7,378 nucleotides of DNA from Chlamydiota bacterium (GCA_027348355.1 DAIEPN010000231.1:1-7378); one strand, 5' to 3'. Counted from the first letter of the stretch, positions 1 to 6,954 are shown. Program-made: numbers and translations. Notes: generated from the letters alone by a model not told the origin.

Positions 1-3000
1 TTCCTGTTTTAGTATGAGTTTCTTGATCATTGAGCATACCGCTTAAGATCAAAAAGTGTTGATTCGGGACATGAACACGTGTGTTCATCGTCGTTTCGTT
101 AGTGATAATTCCATTTACCTGACCTGTTTCAGTAGGTTGGACATCACCTTGTGTTGAACTGATCTCCGTGACAATTTCTAAACTGATCAAGTCATTTTCT
201 CCAATGACTGGGGTGACCGTAAGAGTTGTCCCAATATTGCGATATTCCAAGCTGGTTGTCGAAGTCTGTGTAGCCGTAGTAGAAGTAATCACGGATCCGA
301 CAAAAGGAATATTTTGCCCTACGAAGACGGTCGCGCTCTTGTTATCTTGTGTAACAATCTTTGGATTCATAATAATAGCGGAATCTGAATCTGTTTGGAG
401 CGCATTGATCAGGGATGCCAAAGTAAGATAAGACTGCCCTTTGTGGAACAAAGTATTCCCTATCACACCAAGATCAAATCCTGATAATAAAGGCAAATTA
501 GAGGAAACAGGGCCAAGTTGAGGATTTACAGTATTAAATCCTGAAGAAAAAGAATCCGTACTAGATGTTACATTAGATAAAGAAGAGGTCAATCTATTTT
601 TATATTGCCCTCTTGCAGCCCATTCAAGTCCAAAACTCTGACCGTTTAACAAAGAAGTTTCAATAACCAAGACCTCAATAAGGACCTGGTTTAAAGGAAT
701 GTCAAGATCCTCTATCAAATGTTTGATTTTCTGAAGCGACTCTGAATCTCCTGATGCTAAAAGGGAATTGGTAGCTTCAATCCACTGCAGAGAATTAATT
801 GCTTCCGTAAGAGGCTGTTTTGCCGACTCTCCTGTAGTAGTTAAACTAGCACCGATTTTCTTGATCGCATTTTGGATCTCATCTCCTTTCTGATACTGTA
901 ACTTAAATACTAAGAAGTTTGTTGCCTGGGTAAAATTTTCTTCTCCAACATCTTCCATATTTGCAGAGGATGGGACATCGAATTGTTTGAGTAGTTCTTC
1001 TACCTTCACTATAGAGCTTTTTTCTCCAGAGACAAGTAGTGAACGTGTTTTAGGAATCCAACGCAAAGCATCTATTGTCACAAAAAGAGCCTGATCATTT
1101 ACTCCTGTCTGCATTAGGTTAGTTTTGAAATCCTGTAAAATTCCAATTAGTACATCACCTGATACATATTGTGGCTTATAAATGATGAACTCACTGGGCC
1201 CATGCGTAGAAACCGGTAAAGGCTGTAAGGTGGGTTCTGTAAACGACTTTTGAACAAAAACATTCGAGTTATCAAACTGCGCTAGTAAAGCTTGTACACT
1301 TCTTAGGGTTTCTGCAGATCCTGTAAATAGCAGAGAATTGGTTTCTTTGATCCATTTCATGCTATTAATGGAAGCTGCAACTTCTTTATCACTTACATTA
1401 GAATTTTGTAGATCTATCGCCACGGTTTTTAAAGAGCTAATCAACTGTGTTGCTGGGACATGCTGCAATTGATAGATAAAGAAAGTAACATTCTCAATTT
1501 TGCTTACTGTACCTCCTTCTCCAGCTTTTATATCGACGTTGGCAAGTAGTTCCTTAATCTTTTCTAATGCTTCAGGGCTTCCTGTAAAAAGAAGTGATTG
1601 TGTAGATTGCACTTTTTGGATGTTCTCAAGAGATTGGAGCAGCTCGGGATCAACGAGCCCAGAACTCTTTAGATCTTTATAAATGGTATTCAAGGAAGCT
1701 TCTAGTTCTTCTAACGTAAGATTTATTGGCTTATAGATAAAAAAGGAGGTCTTATCTTTGGCTACTTTACCAATCGTTCCTGTATCGGTGTCAAACTGAG
1801 CAATTAACGTTTTAAGCTGCTCTAGAGTGGTTGTAGGGCCAACTAACATGAGGGAGTTGTTTTCTTTGATCCATTGAATACTTTCGATTGCACGTATTAA
1901 GTCAGTATTATTCTCAGGTGATTTTTTCAATCTCCATGCAATTTTATTCAAATCTTCTTGCATTTTATCCCCACGCACATTCTTCAGTTCGTAGAGGAAA
2001 AAGGCAGAAACTCCACCTTGCTTGCCAGGTACATCAAACTGTTTCGCAAGCGATTGAATCTTTTCTAATGTTTTCTCATACCCCGTGAAAAACACTGAAT
2101 TGTTTTCTGCTAGATATTTCATGTTAGAAATCGCGTTTTGTAGATCTTTATCAGCTGCATCAGTGCCTTTCAGATCACTAGCAATATTTCTAAGCATCTC
2201 CATCAGCTTTTCAGCAGGGATATTTTCGGCTTTGTATATTAAAAAAGTTGGCTTTCCAAGAAGCTGATGTGGAGTAGAAACCCCACTTGCTTGAAGACCT
2301 TCCATATCAAACTGAGCGATAAGGGCTTTAACCTTGTCAATCGATGCAGCAGAACCGGTGATAAGAAGGCTATTGTTCTCTTTGATCCATTTAATGTTTT
2401 CAATTGTTTTCATAAGGGAAGCATCAACCAAGTTCGAATCTTCCATCTTTTTCATTAAACTCTTAAGACTCTTCTCAATAAAATCCCCTGTGGTGTACTT
2501 AAGCTCATAGAGAAAAAAAGTCTGTCTTCCAGCAAATTGAGATTCTTCGGAAGTTTCTCCTGGTTGAAATAACCCTTCTTGGATTTCAAAAGTTGTAATC
2601 AGCTCCTTAATTGTAGAAATCGTAGAAGCATTCCCCTGAAACAGATAAGAGTTTGTCTCACTCACCCATTTTACATTTTGAATACATTTAATGAGATCTT
2701 GGTTAGGGATAGGGGCCTCCATGAGATTTGAGGCCATCTGATCTAAAAATTTTTTAGCTTTAGTCTTATACTCTGGAGTCGTTTTGTAAAAATAAAAAGT
2801 AGCGTGATCTTTTGAAACAGCAGCTTCAGCTTGTCTCGCATCCAAATTACTCAAAATATCTTTCAATCTTTGAATGGTCTGTTGGTCTCCAGTAAAAAGC
2901 AAAGAATTGGACTCAGGGATTAACTGCATATTTAAAATAGAGTCAATCAAGGTTTCTGGAGGAGTAGTCATTTTTTTCAAATCAGAGGCCACTTTTTTTA

Positions 3001-3916
3001 AGGAAGTTTCTAAACTATCTGTGGACTGGTATTGAACTTTATAAATAAAAATCTCTTCTACTTGATTCCCGATCTTACTTTTAGCAGGAACATCGAGGTC
3101 CTGCATAATAGTAAGCACCCTATCGATTAAATAAGGAGTTGAAACGATGTAGATTGTATTTGTATCTAATTGAGGTACTAAAATTAAAGAATTCCCATCT
3201 GCAAAAGGGGTGACGATCTCTTTCACAAGAGTAATCAATTCTGTGGGAGTCACACTCTTCACTACGTACGTATCCCAATCAAGTGGACTATGCGGCGCAT
3301 CCAAGCTAAGTAGAAGCTCAGCAATTTTATCGACATTGGTCGTCACATCCATGACAATCAATTGTCTTGTTTCAGGAGAGACTTCAATAATTGCACTTGC
3401 AGATGTCATCGGCCTAATCATTGCAGCAATGGAACTTGGATTTGCATTCTTAAGTCTGAATACTCTCGTGACAAGTGGCGGATTTTTTGCCGCAGGCTCG
3501 GGAAGGTCGCTTGAAACAATTGTAGATATTTGGCTGACATTGCTATTTCGTGAAATGACAAGATTGTTATCTTGTTCGAGAAGCATTAAGCCATGAATCC
3601 GCAAAACTTGAATCAGCGTAGACATGATATTTTTAACAGTAATCGGCTCTTCAGAGACTACTGTAACAGTAAATTGCAGATCCTGATCTTCAAATACGAA
3701 ATTGACGTTCGTGATCTTACTCACGAACTTAATGTATTCAATAACGGAAATATTTTGAAAATTGATGGTATAGCTTTCTCCATCTTCTTTTTCCATTAAG
3801 TTTTGAACTGTGTCTTTAGCAAAAACTATAGATGGATGGCAGACGTATAGAGAAAATACACATACAGCGGTGTCTAGCAAAAGGTTTTTTCGCAGTTTAC
3901 GGACAAGTCCTTTCAT
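1..3916 (-). CDS. gspD: GspD-type outer-membrane secretin with nine extra N-domain repeats (3' end outside window)
   Basis: The product is a secretin, the multimeric outer-membrane channel of type II-like secretion systems. The ATG at 3914-3916 begins a typical signal peptide: basic N-terminus (KGLVRKLRKN), hydrophobic core, and cleavage near A33 in 'IVFA'. N0-like (about 48-122), N1-like (148-207) and N2-like (212-277) domains follow. Nine tandem N-type repeats occupy about 288-1074, and the secretin core starts near 1075 with 'NQVLIEVLVIE'. Core hallmarks are 'NPKIVTQDNKSA' (about 1184), 'VGQNIPFV' (1199-1206), 'LEYRNIGTTLTVTP' and 'HVPNQHFLILSGML'. The open frame reaches base 2 with no stop, so the end of the barrel and any C-terminal domain lie outside. 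'VGQNIP' and 'GTTLTVTP' look more like GspD than type III SctC, but SctC is not excluded. At more than 1305 residues it is about twice the usual GspD length (650-750). The upstream Shine-Dalgarno is weak. Confidence 0.9.
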   Translation of the reverse strand, partial: MKGLVRKLRKNLLLDTAVCVFSLYVCHPSIVFAKDTVQNLMEKEDGESYTINFQNISVIEYIKFVSKITNVNFVFEDQDLQFTVTVVSEEPITVKNIMSTLIQVLRIHGLMLLEQDNNLVISRNSNVSQISTIVSSDLPEPAAKNPPLVTRVFRLKNANPSSIAAMIRPMTSASAIIEVSPETRQLIVMDVTTNVDKIAELLLSLDAPHSPLDWDTYVVKSVTPTELITLVKEIVTPFADGNSLILVPQLDTNTIYIVSTPYLIDRVLTIMQDLDVPAKSKIGNQVEEIFIYKVQYQSTDSLETSLKKVASDLKKMTTPPETLIDSILNMQLIPESNSLLFTGDQQTIQRLKDILSNLDARQAEAAVSKDHATFYFYKTTPEYKTKAKKFLDQMASNLMEAPIPNQDLIKCIQNVKWVSETNSYLFQGNASTISTIKELITTFEIQEGLFQPGETSEESQFAGRQTFFLYELKYTTGDFIEKSLKSLMKKMEDSNLVDASLMKTIENIKWIKENNSLLITGSAASIDKVKALIAQFDMEGLQASGVSTPHQLLGKPTFLIYKAENIPAEKLMEMLRNIASDLKGTDAADKDLQNAISNMKYLAENNSVFFTGYEKTLEKIQSLAKQFDVPGKQGGVSAFFLYELKNVRGDKMQEDLNKIAWRLKKSPENNTDLIRAIESIQWIKENNSLMLVGPTTTLEQLKTLIAQFDTDTGTIGKVAKDKTSFFIYKPINLTLEELEASLNTIYKDLKSSGLVDPELLQSLENIQKVQSTQSLLFTGSPEALEKIKELLANVDIKAGEGGTVSKIENVTFFIYQLQHVPATQLISSLKTVAIDLQNSNVSDKEVAASINSMKWIKETNSLLFTGSAETLRSVQALLAQFDNSNVFVQKSFTEPTLQPLPVSTHGPSEFIIYKPQYVSGDVLIGILQDFKTNLMQTGVNDQALFVTIDALRWIPKTRSLLVSGEKSSIVKVEELLKQFDVPSSANMEDVGEENFTQATNFLVFKLQYQKGDEIQNAIKKIGASLTTTGESAKQPLTEAINSLQWIEATNSLLASGDSESLQKIKHLIEDLDIPLNQVLIEVLVIETSLLNGQSFGLEWAARGQYKNRLTSSLSNVTSSTDSFSSGFNTVNPQLGPVSSNLPLLSGFDLGVIGNTLFHKGQSYLTLASLINALQTDSDSAIIMNPKIVTQDNKSATVFVGQNIPFVGSVITSTTATQTSTTSLEYRNIGTTLTVTPVIGENDLISLEIVTEISSTQGDVQPTETGQVNGIITNETTMNTRVHVPNQHFLILSGMLNDQETHTKTG
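695..3055 (-). repeat. Nine tandem N-type (secretin_N-like) domain repeats inside the secretin
   Basis: Nine degenerate protein repeats with ~73-76 residue cores and 6-25 residue linkers. Approximate residues and bases: R1 288-360 (2837-3055), R2 370-445 (2582-2809), R3 465-538 (2303-2524), R4 556-630 (2027-2251), R5 637-710 (1787-2008), R6 723-796 (1529-1750), R7 810-883 (1268-1489), R8 908-982 (971-1195), R9 999-1074 (695-922). Each opens with an aromatic strand such as 'FFLYELK' or 'FFIYKP'. Two amphipathic helices follow. Each then has a strand of type 'WIKENNSLLITG' and a last helix ending in 'LIAQFD'. The invariant core is x-S-L/V-x-x-x-G, with Asn usually before the Ser. This matches the known secretin N1-type fold; the repeat count was obtained by reading the translation. 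Confidence 0.88.
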
Positions 3917-4010
3917 AACTTACAAATCCCAAATACAGTTTCTGTGGACGCTTTTTCTGTCTTAAGTCTTGATCTCAGACAATTCAGATGCATCCTAAAA
4001 TACTTTTTGA

Positions 4011-4039
4011 ATTATGTAAATTGGACTTTTTACTTTCCA
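4011..4039 (-). promoter_or_regulatory. Possible sigma-70-type promoter for the secretin gene
   Basis: On the minus strand the spacer between der and the secretin contains TGGAAA (4034-4039), a 17-base gap and CATAAT (4011-4016). These match TTGACA at 4 of 6 and TATAAT at 5 of 6 positions. Transcription would begin near 4004, giving a leader of about 88 bases. No clear hairpin terminator for der is seen in the 160-base spacer (3917-4076), so read-through from der is also possible. AT-rich DNA yields such matches by chance, hence low confidence. Confidence 0.27.
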
Positions 4040-4076
4040 GCTTTATATTTAAAAAATGGATTTTTTTATGAAACTT

Positions 4077-5510
4077 TTAGGACAAGGATTCTTCGAAAAA
4101 AGCCTCTTCACCCTCTTCAAAGGCAACTTCTTCTTCTGGAATTTCCTCATAAGAAAATTCTTCTTTGACAAGAGCTTCTTCCTGTTTTTTCGTTTTAGCA
4201 TCTCTGCCTTTAAGCATGAAAAGAACAGGAACTCCTGCAAAACCGTACATTTCACGAAATTGATGGATGATATATTTTTTGTATGTCGGAGACATAAGTT
4301 CTGGTTTGTTGACAAAGAGGACAAATTTGGGCGGATGTACTTCCACTTGAGCCATGTAAAAAATTCGAAGTCTTCTTCCCTGAATCATAGGAGGATGACA
4401 TTTCTGGATCGCTTTTTCCATGAATTTATTGAGCTGACCTGTTGTGATCCTACGATGCGTTTGCTCATAGACTTCTTTCACAACAGAAAAAATCTTATCT
4501 AAATTTCTACCGTTCTTTGCAGAAACAAAAAAAGTAGGGCAATGTTTTAAAAATGAGACTTCCTCTTGAATGCTCTTCAGGCAATGTTCCATACGGAAGC
4601 CCTTAACCAGATCCCATTTATTGAAAAGAAGGATACATCCTTTTCCGTGCTCTTCGATATGTGTTGCAATCCTCTTCTCCTGAGCCGTCATTCCCTCTAG
4701 TGCATCGAGAACAAAAATACAGACATCTGCTCTTTCAATTGCCCTTTCCGTACGAATTGCTGCAAACTTTTCAATTACATCATGTTCCGCGTTCTTTCTG
4801 CGGATTCCAGCTGTATCGATGAAAGTATAGTTCACCCCATCAATGCAAAGATCGGCATCAATACTGTCTCGCGTAGTTCCCGCAACAGGACTTACTACGC
4901 AGCGTTCTTCTTGTAATATGTAATTCATAAATGTCGATTTACCGACATTAGGCCTTCCTACAACTGCAACGCGAATTGCAGAGCTGGTTGTAGGTTCAAC
5001 CTCTTCCTCAAAAGTAAGACCTTGTATTGCAGCTTCCAATAACTCTGCAATTTGAAATCCTTGAACTGCAGATACCGCAACCATATTTTCAATAGCGAGC
5101 GGATAAAATTCATGTACCAGATCCATCTGGTGCTGACCATCGATCTTATTAACCGCCAAGGTCACCTTTTTCTTTTGTTGCAAAAGCAGCTGCGCAATTT
5201 GCTTATCAAGAGCTGTGATCCCGACTCTGCCATCGGCAACCAAAATAATGCTATCTGCTTCTTCAATTGCAATTTCAGCCTGTCTTCTAATCTCTTCATT
5301 ATGGGGAAGTTTAGAAGATGGGTCGATCCCACCTGTATCAATGATAGTCACCCTATGTCCAAAGACTTCCGTATCCGTATAGAGACGGTCCCTTGTTACG
5401 CCTTCGGCCTCATCAACAATCGAAATTCTCTTTTTACAAATCCGATTGAATAGGGAGGATTTCCCGACATTTGGACGACCTACTAAAGCAATCTTTATAA
5501 GTTTTGACAT
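4077..5510 (-). CDS. der: Ribosome biogenesis GTPase Der (EngA) with acidic C-terminal tail
   Basis: Der is an essential cytoplasmic double GTPase that assists 50S ribosomal subunit maturation. The 477-residue product has the full family layout. G domain 1: GRPNVGKS (11-18), T39, DTGG (58-61), NKID (121-124), SA (147-148). A Glu-rich linker lies at about 166-178. G domain 2: GRPNVGKS (185-192), TTRD (212-215), DTAG (232-235), NKWD (297-300), SAK (330-332). A KH-like RNA-binding domain spans about 350-438, including 'CHPPMIQGRRLRIFY'. All nucleotide-binding motifs are intact. Residues 444-477 form an unusual tail with 15 Glu in 34 residues. 'RMEH' after NKWD and 'HEFY' in domain 1 resemble chlamydial Der as I remember it. 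The ATG at 5508-5510 lies just ahead of the first beta strand, giving a normal N-terminus, but has no good Shine-Dalgarno. The secretin gene follows after 160 bases on the same strand. Confidence 0.97.
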   Translation of the reverse strand: MSKLIKIALVGRPNVGKSSLFNRICKKRISIVDEAEGVTRDRLYTDTEVFGHRVTIIDTGGIDPSSKLPHNEEIRRQAEIAIEEADSIILVADGRVGITALDKQIAQLLLQQKKKVTLAVNKIDGQHQMDLVHEFYPLAIENMVAVSAVQGFQIAELLEAAIQGLTFEEEVEPTTSSAIRVAVVGRPNVGKSTFMNYILQEERCVVSPVAGTTRDSIDADLCIDGVNYTFIDTAGIRRKNAEHDVIEKFAAIRTERAIERADVCIFVLDALEGMTAQEKRIATHIEEHGKGCILLFNKWDLVKGFRMEHCLKSIQEEVSFLKHCPTFFVSAKNGRNLDKIFSVVKEVYEQTHRRITTGQLNKFMEKAIQKCHPPMIQGRRLRIFYMAQVEVHPPKFVLFVNKPELMSPTYKKYIIHQFREMYGFAGVPVLFMLKGRDAKTKKQEEALVKEEFSYEEIPEEEVAFEEGEEAFFEESLS

Positions 5511-5691
5511 AAAATAACTGAGGTGTTTTCGAAAATAAATATTTTAGCTAGTGATACTTTACTAAATTAAGAAATAAAAATACATGATCTTTCACCCCAA
5601 AAAAAAGATTCCCTTTCTTAGACAAGAATTTTCTCCCATCTCCACCATCAACCAATTAAAATATTTTTTTACATTCTAGGTGCAAATAGTT

Positions 5692-5727
5692 GAGTTAACC
5701 TTGCTGAATAGGCAGCAACTCTTTTTT
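5692..5727 (+). terminator. Terminator-like hairpin with T6 run, plus strand
   Basis: TTGCTG (5701-5706) and CAGCAA (5713-5718) form a perfect 6-bp stem with a 6-base loop. In an alternative pairing, GAGTT (5692-5696) plus GCTG pair with CAGCAACTC (5713-5721), leaving a 6-base left bulge. TTTTTT (5722-5727) follows at once, as in a rho-independent terminator reading left to right. No gene is known upstream on this strand, because der reads the other way, so its purpose is unclear. Confidence 0.4.
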
Positions 5728-5734
5728 CAATTAT

Positions 5735-5763
5735 TTTTTATCGTTCTATGAACGTGATAAAAA
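5735..5763. other. AT-rich hairpin (12-bp stem with 2-base bulge)
   Basis: TTTTTATCGTTC (5735-5746) pairs with GAAC (5750-5753) and GATAAAAA (5756-5763) around a TAT loop, with GT (5754-5755) bulged out. No T-run follows the stem directly on either strand, so it is not a textbook terminator. It may be an operator-like palindrome or a secondary-structure element. Confidence 0.3.
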
Positions 5764-5870
5764 CAGTGTTTTTTAGTAAAAATTTATGTTCAATTTTTAG
5801 CTACAAACAAAGCAAAAGCGAGTAATTGGATTGCGAACAGAAAAAATGAAATTTTAAATTAGGAAATCAA

Positions 5871-6260
5871 ATGAAATTTACTATTATTAGCAGACAATTT
5901 GATGTTGCAGCCTAGCTCTTGCACTTGTCTCCCACGCTGAAGAGTGGGGCTATGGCGAGACCACTACACCAAGTCTAGTCTCAGGCCTTCCATTTTTTTT
6001 ATTGTAAGCTGCGCTGATCATACTAGATCTTATTCTCAGGTTTTACTAGTGAACGCCGATAGCACTGTTTTTGCACTAGTAGAGTTACTACCTTAATGCA
6101 AACAATCAGACAATTCCAAGATTTATCTGTCCATGGCTTTACAAAGCACCTCTTCTATTTTCTTTAGGTGGATAGCGAGTACAACGGCTTTGCATCATGG
6201 GATCACTGCTTCTCTTACACAACACCTCCTCCTTACTATATCTCGATCCCTACGATAATT
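5871..6260 (+). pseudogene. Decayed remnant resembling a secreted alpha-carbonic anhydrase
   Basis: An ATG at 5871 with AGGA six bases upstream (5861-5864) starts 'MKFTIISRQFDVAA' and stops at 5913. Two bases on, another frame (5915-6004) continues like the end of a signal peptide into a mature N-terminus: 'ALALVSHAEEWGYGE', then 'GLPFFLL'. Intact alpha-carbonic anhydrases of this type have WGY near the mature N-terminus, then P-x-F-x-x-C, QSPIDL, NNGHTI and GSLTTPPC. In order I see a TGT AAG (Cys-Lys) pair just after the T8 run, a TGATCA..GATCTT block resembling QSPIDL (about 6015-6031), 'ANNQTIP' (6098-6118), 'GSL' from 6199 and 'TTPP' in a shifted frame near 6222-6233. The first three spacings fit the family; about 270 bases are missing before the last. 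The reading needs several frameshifts and stops, so it is a pattern-based inference. Confidence 0.35.
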
Positions 6261-6315
6261 TAACTACTCAAAGAAGAAACTCTTCTTTTCCCTTTATCTA
6301 AACTTTCTTTTTTAT

Positions 6316-6344
6316 TTGATTTTTAGGCTATTTTCCTAAATAAT
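6316..6344 (+). promoter_or_regulatory. Candidate promoter of the nfeD-like/flotillin unit, with palindromic spacer
   Basis: TTGATT (6316-6321) and AATAAT (6339-6344) are separated by exactly 17 bases and match the sigma-70 consensus at 4 of 6 and 5 of 6 positions. Transcription would start near 6351, leaving a leader of about 45 bases before the ATG at 6396. The spacer holds a perfect inverted repeat, TTTAGG (6322-6327) and CCTAAA (6335-6340), which overlaps the first two bases of the -10 box and could be an operator. Confidence 0.42.
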
Positions 6345-6350
6345 CATTCT

Positions 6351-6381
6351 CTAATTTTTACATAACCTTACTAATTTTTAC
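6351..6381 (+). repeat. Pair of 11-bp direct repeats with 20-bp period
   Basis: CTAATTTTTAC occurs at 6351-6361 and again at 6371-6381, an exact repeat with a 20-base period (about two helical turns). It begins at the predicted transcription start and ends 14 bases before the nfeD-like start codon. It could bind a regulator on one DNA face or act in the leader RNA, or be chance in AT-rich DNA. Confidence 0.4.
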
Positions 6382-6395
6382 CTAAAACAAATTCA

Positions 6396-6932
6396 ATGGA
6401 TGCAAACACACTATTTTTGATCTGCGCTCTGGTAGGATCGGGGATGTTCGTGATCCAGTTTCTCCTCACAATCCTTGGCACAGGAACCAACGAATTCGCC
6501 GAAGATGTAACTATAGATTCGATCAAATTCAAATGGTTAACCAAACAAGCTCTTACAGGCTTTTTACTGATGTTTGGGCTAGTAGGCCTCACCTGTCAAA
6601 AAGAATTTGGGCTTTCGGTATTTACTTCTGTTACTCTTGCCTTGCTCAGTGGAGTAATTGCAACTGCACTCACAGGATATATATTCAAATTCGCTAAAAA
6701 GCTTCATAGCCCGGGACGGGTTGTTAGTCTTAATGACGCATTGGGAAAAGAAGCTTTCGTTTATCAGCGCATTCCTAAAGGTGGGATCGGAAAAATTTCC
6801 GTTTCTCTTCATGATCTTACTACAGAAATCGATGCCGTTTCTTTAGACCAAGAAGATATAGATTCTTTTGTACGTGTGCAAATTATAAAAAAAGCTGACG
6901 AAAATACGGTTGTTGTTACTTCAATAAAATAG
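6396..6932 (+). CDS. NfeD/YuaF-like membrane protein (flotillin partner)
   Basis: A 178-residue inner-membrane protein. Hydrophobic segments lie at about 5-28, 47-66 and 71-97. A soluble C-terminal region (about 112-178, from 'LGKEAFVYQRIPKGGIGKISV' to 'VQIIKKADENTVVVTSIK') has the short Gly-punctuated beta strands of the OB-fold domain of NfeD-family proteins. Length and layout match Bacillus YuaF (about 174 residues), the short NfeD class that lacks a ClpP-like protease domain. The NfeD assignment rests on this architecture and on the flotillin gene that follows after 22 bases, a classic pairing (yuaF-yuaG, yqiJ-yqiK). The start codon has no good Shine-Dalgarno but sits directly before the first membrane segment. 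Known family role: works with flotillin in membrane microdomain organisation and stress response; the exact biochemical role is unsettled. The gene is intact. Confidence 0.78.
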   Translation: MDANTLFLICALVGSGMFVIQFLLTILGTGTNEFAEDVTIDSIKFKWLTKQALTGFLLMFGLVGLTCQKEFGLSVFTSVTLALLSGVIATALTGYIFKFAKKLHSPGRVVSLNDALGKEAFVYQRIPKGGIGKISVSLHDLTTEIDAVSLDQEDIDSFVRVQIIKKADENTVVVTSIK

Positions 6933-6941
6933 GTACAGTAT

Positions 6942-6945
6942 GGAG
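6942..6945 (+). promoter_or_regulatory. Ribosome binding site GGAG that favours the second flotillin start
   Basis: GGAG lies nine bases before the ATG at 6955 and would overlap the alternative ATG at 6940. AGG at 6931-6933, overlapping the nfeD-like stop, could serve that earlier start with six-base spacing. The stronger match favours 6955; a third in-frame ATG at 6961 is too far from it. Confidence 0.5.
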
Positions 6946-6954
6946 CATTCATAT

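Larger units (their letters stand above)
5511..5870. other. AT-rich intergenic region upstream of der
   Basis: No gene-sized reading frame or recognisable RNA gene is seen on either strand. The der promoter must lie here or nearby; a TAAAAT hexamer about 40 bases upstream of the der start (minus strand) could be a -10 element, but no convincing -35 accompanies it. The region contains a terminator-like hairpin (5692-5727), an AT-rich hairpin (5735-5763) and an unsupported 31-codon open frame (5584-5679, plus) without a ribosome binding site. Confidence 0.6.

Noticed and set aside
168..431. Open frame of 87 codons on the plus strand with Val-rich composition
   Set aside because: It is the complement of the conserved secretin core, whose Thr, Asn and Val codons create a long open antisense frame.
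1339..2389. Recurring TTTGATCCATT stretches considered as DNA-level repeats or recombination sites
   Set aside because: They encode the shared protein motif W-I-K-E at the same place in R3, R5 and R7, so the protein repeat explains them.
3210..3596. Open frame of 128 codons on the plus strand
   Set aside because: It lies fully inside the secretin gene on the opposite strand, opposite the N0-N2 region, and shows no recognisable domain; the minus-strand frame has clear secretin motifs.
2..3916. Type III secretion secretin SctC as the identity of the long gene
   Set aside because: 'VGQNIPFV' and 'YRNIGTTLTVTP' fit GspD better than type III secretins, and no type III genes are visible; not fully excluded because downstream genes are unseen.
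4056..4502. Open frame of 148 codons on the plus strand, very rich in Phe
   Set aside because: It is antisense to the der 3' end; the Phe richness is the complement of Lys and Glu codons in the Der C-terminal region.
5052..5453. Open frame of 133 codons on the plus strand
   Set aside because: Antisense to the first GTPase domain of Der, with no family resemblance and no ribosome binding site of note.
5920..5990. Possible tRNA on the minus strand (GGTGTAGTGGTCTCGCCA-like run with short inverted repeats)
   Set aside because: No cloverleaf can be closed: no matching acceptor stem, no T-arm GTTCRA sequence, and the only stem is CCCAC/GTGGG with an 8-base loop. The plus-strand coding resemblance explains it better.
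6371..6812. Minus-strand open frames of 73 and 77 codons overlapping the NfeD-like gene
   Set aside because: They are antisense to a gene with clear membrane segments and an operon partner, and have no domain features.
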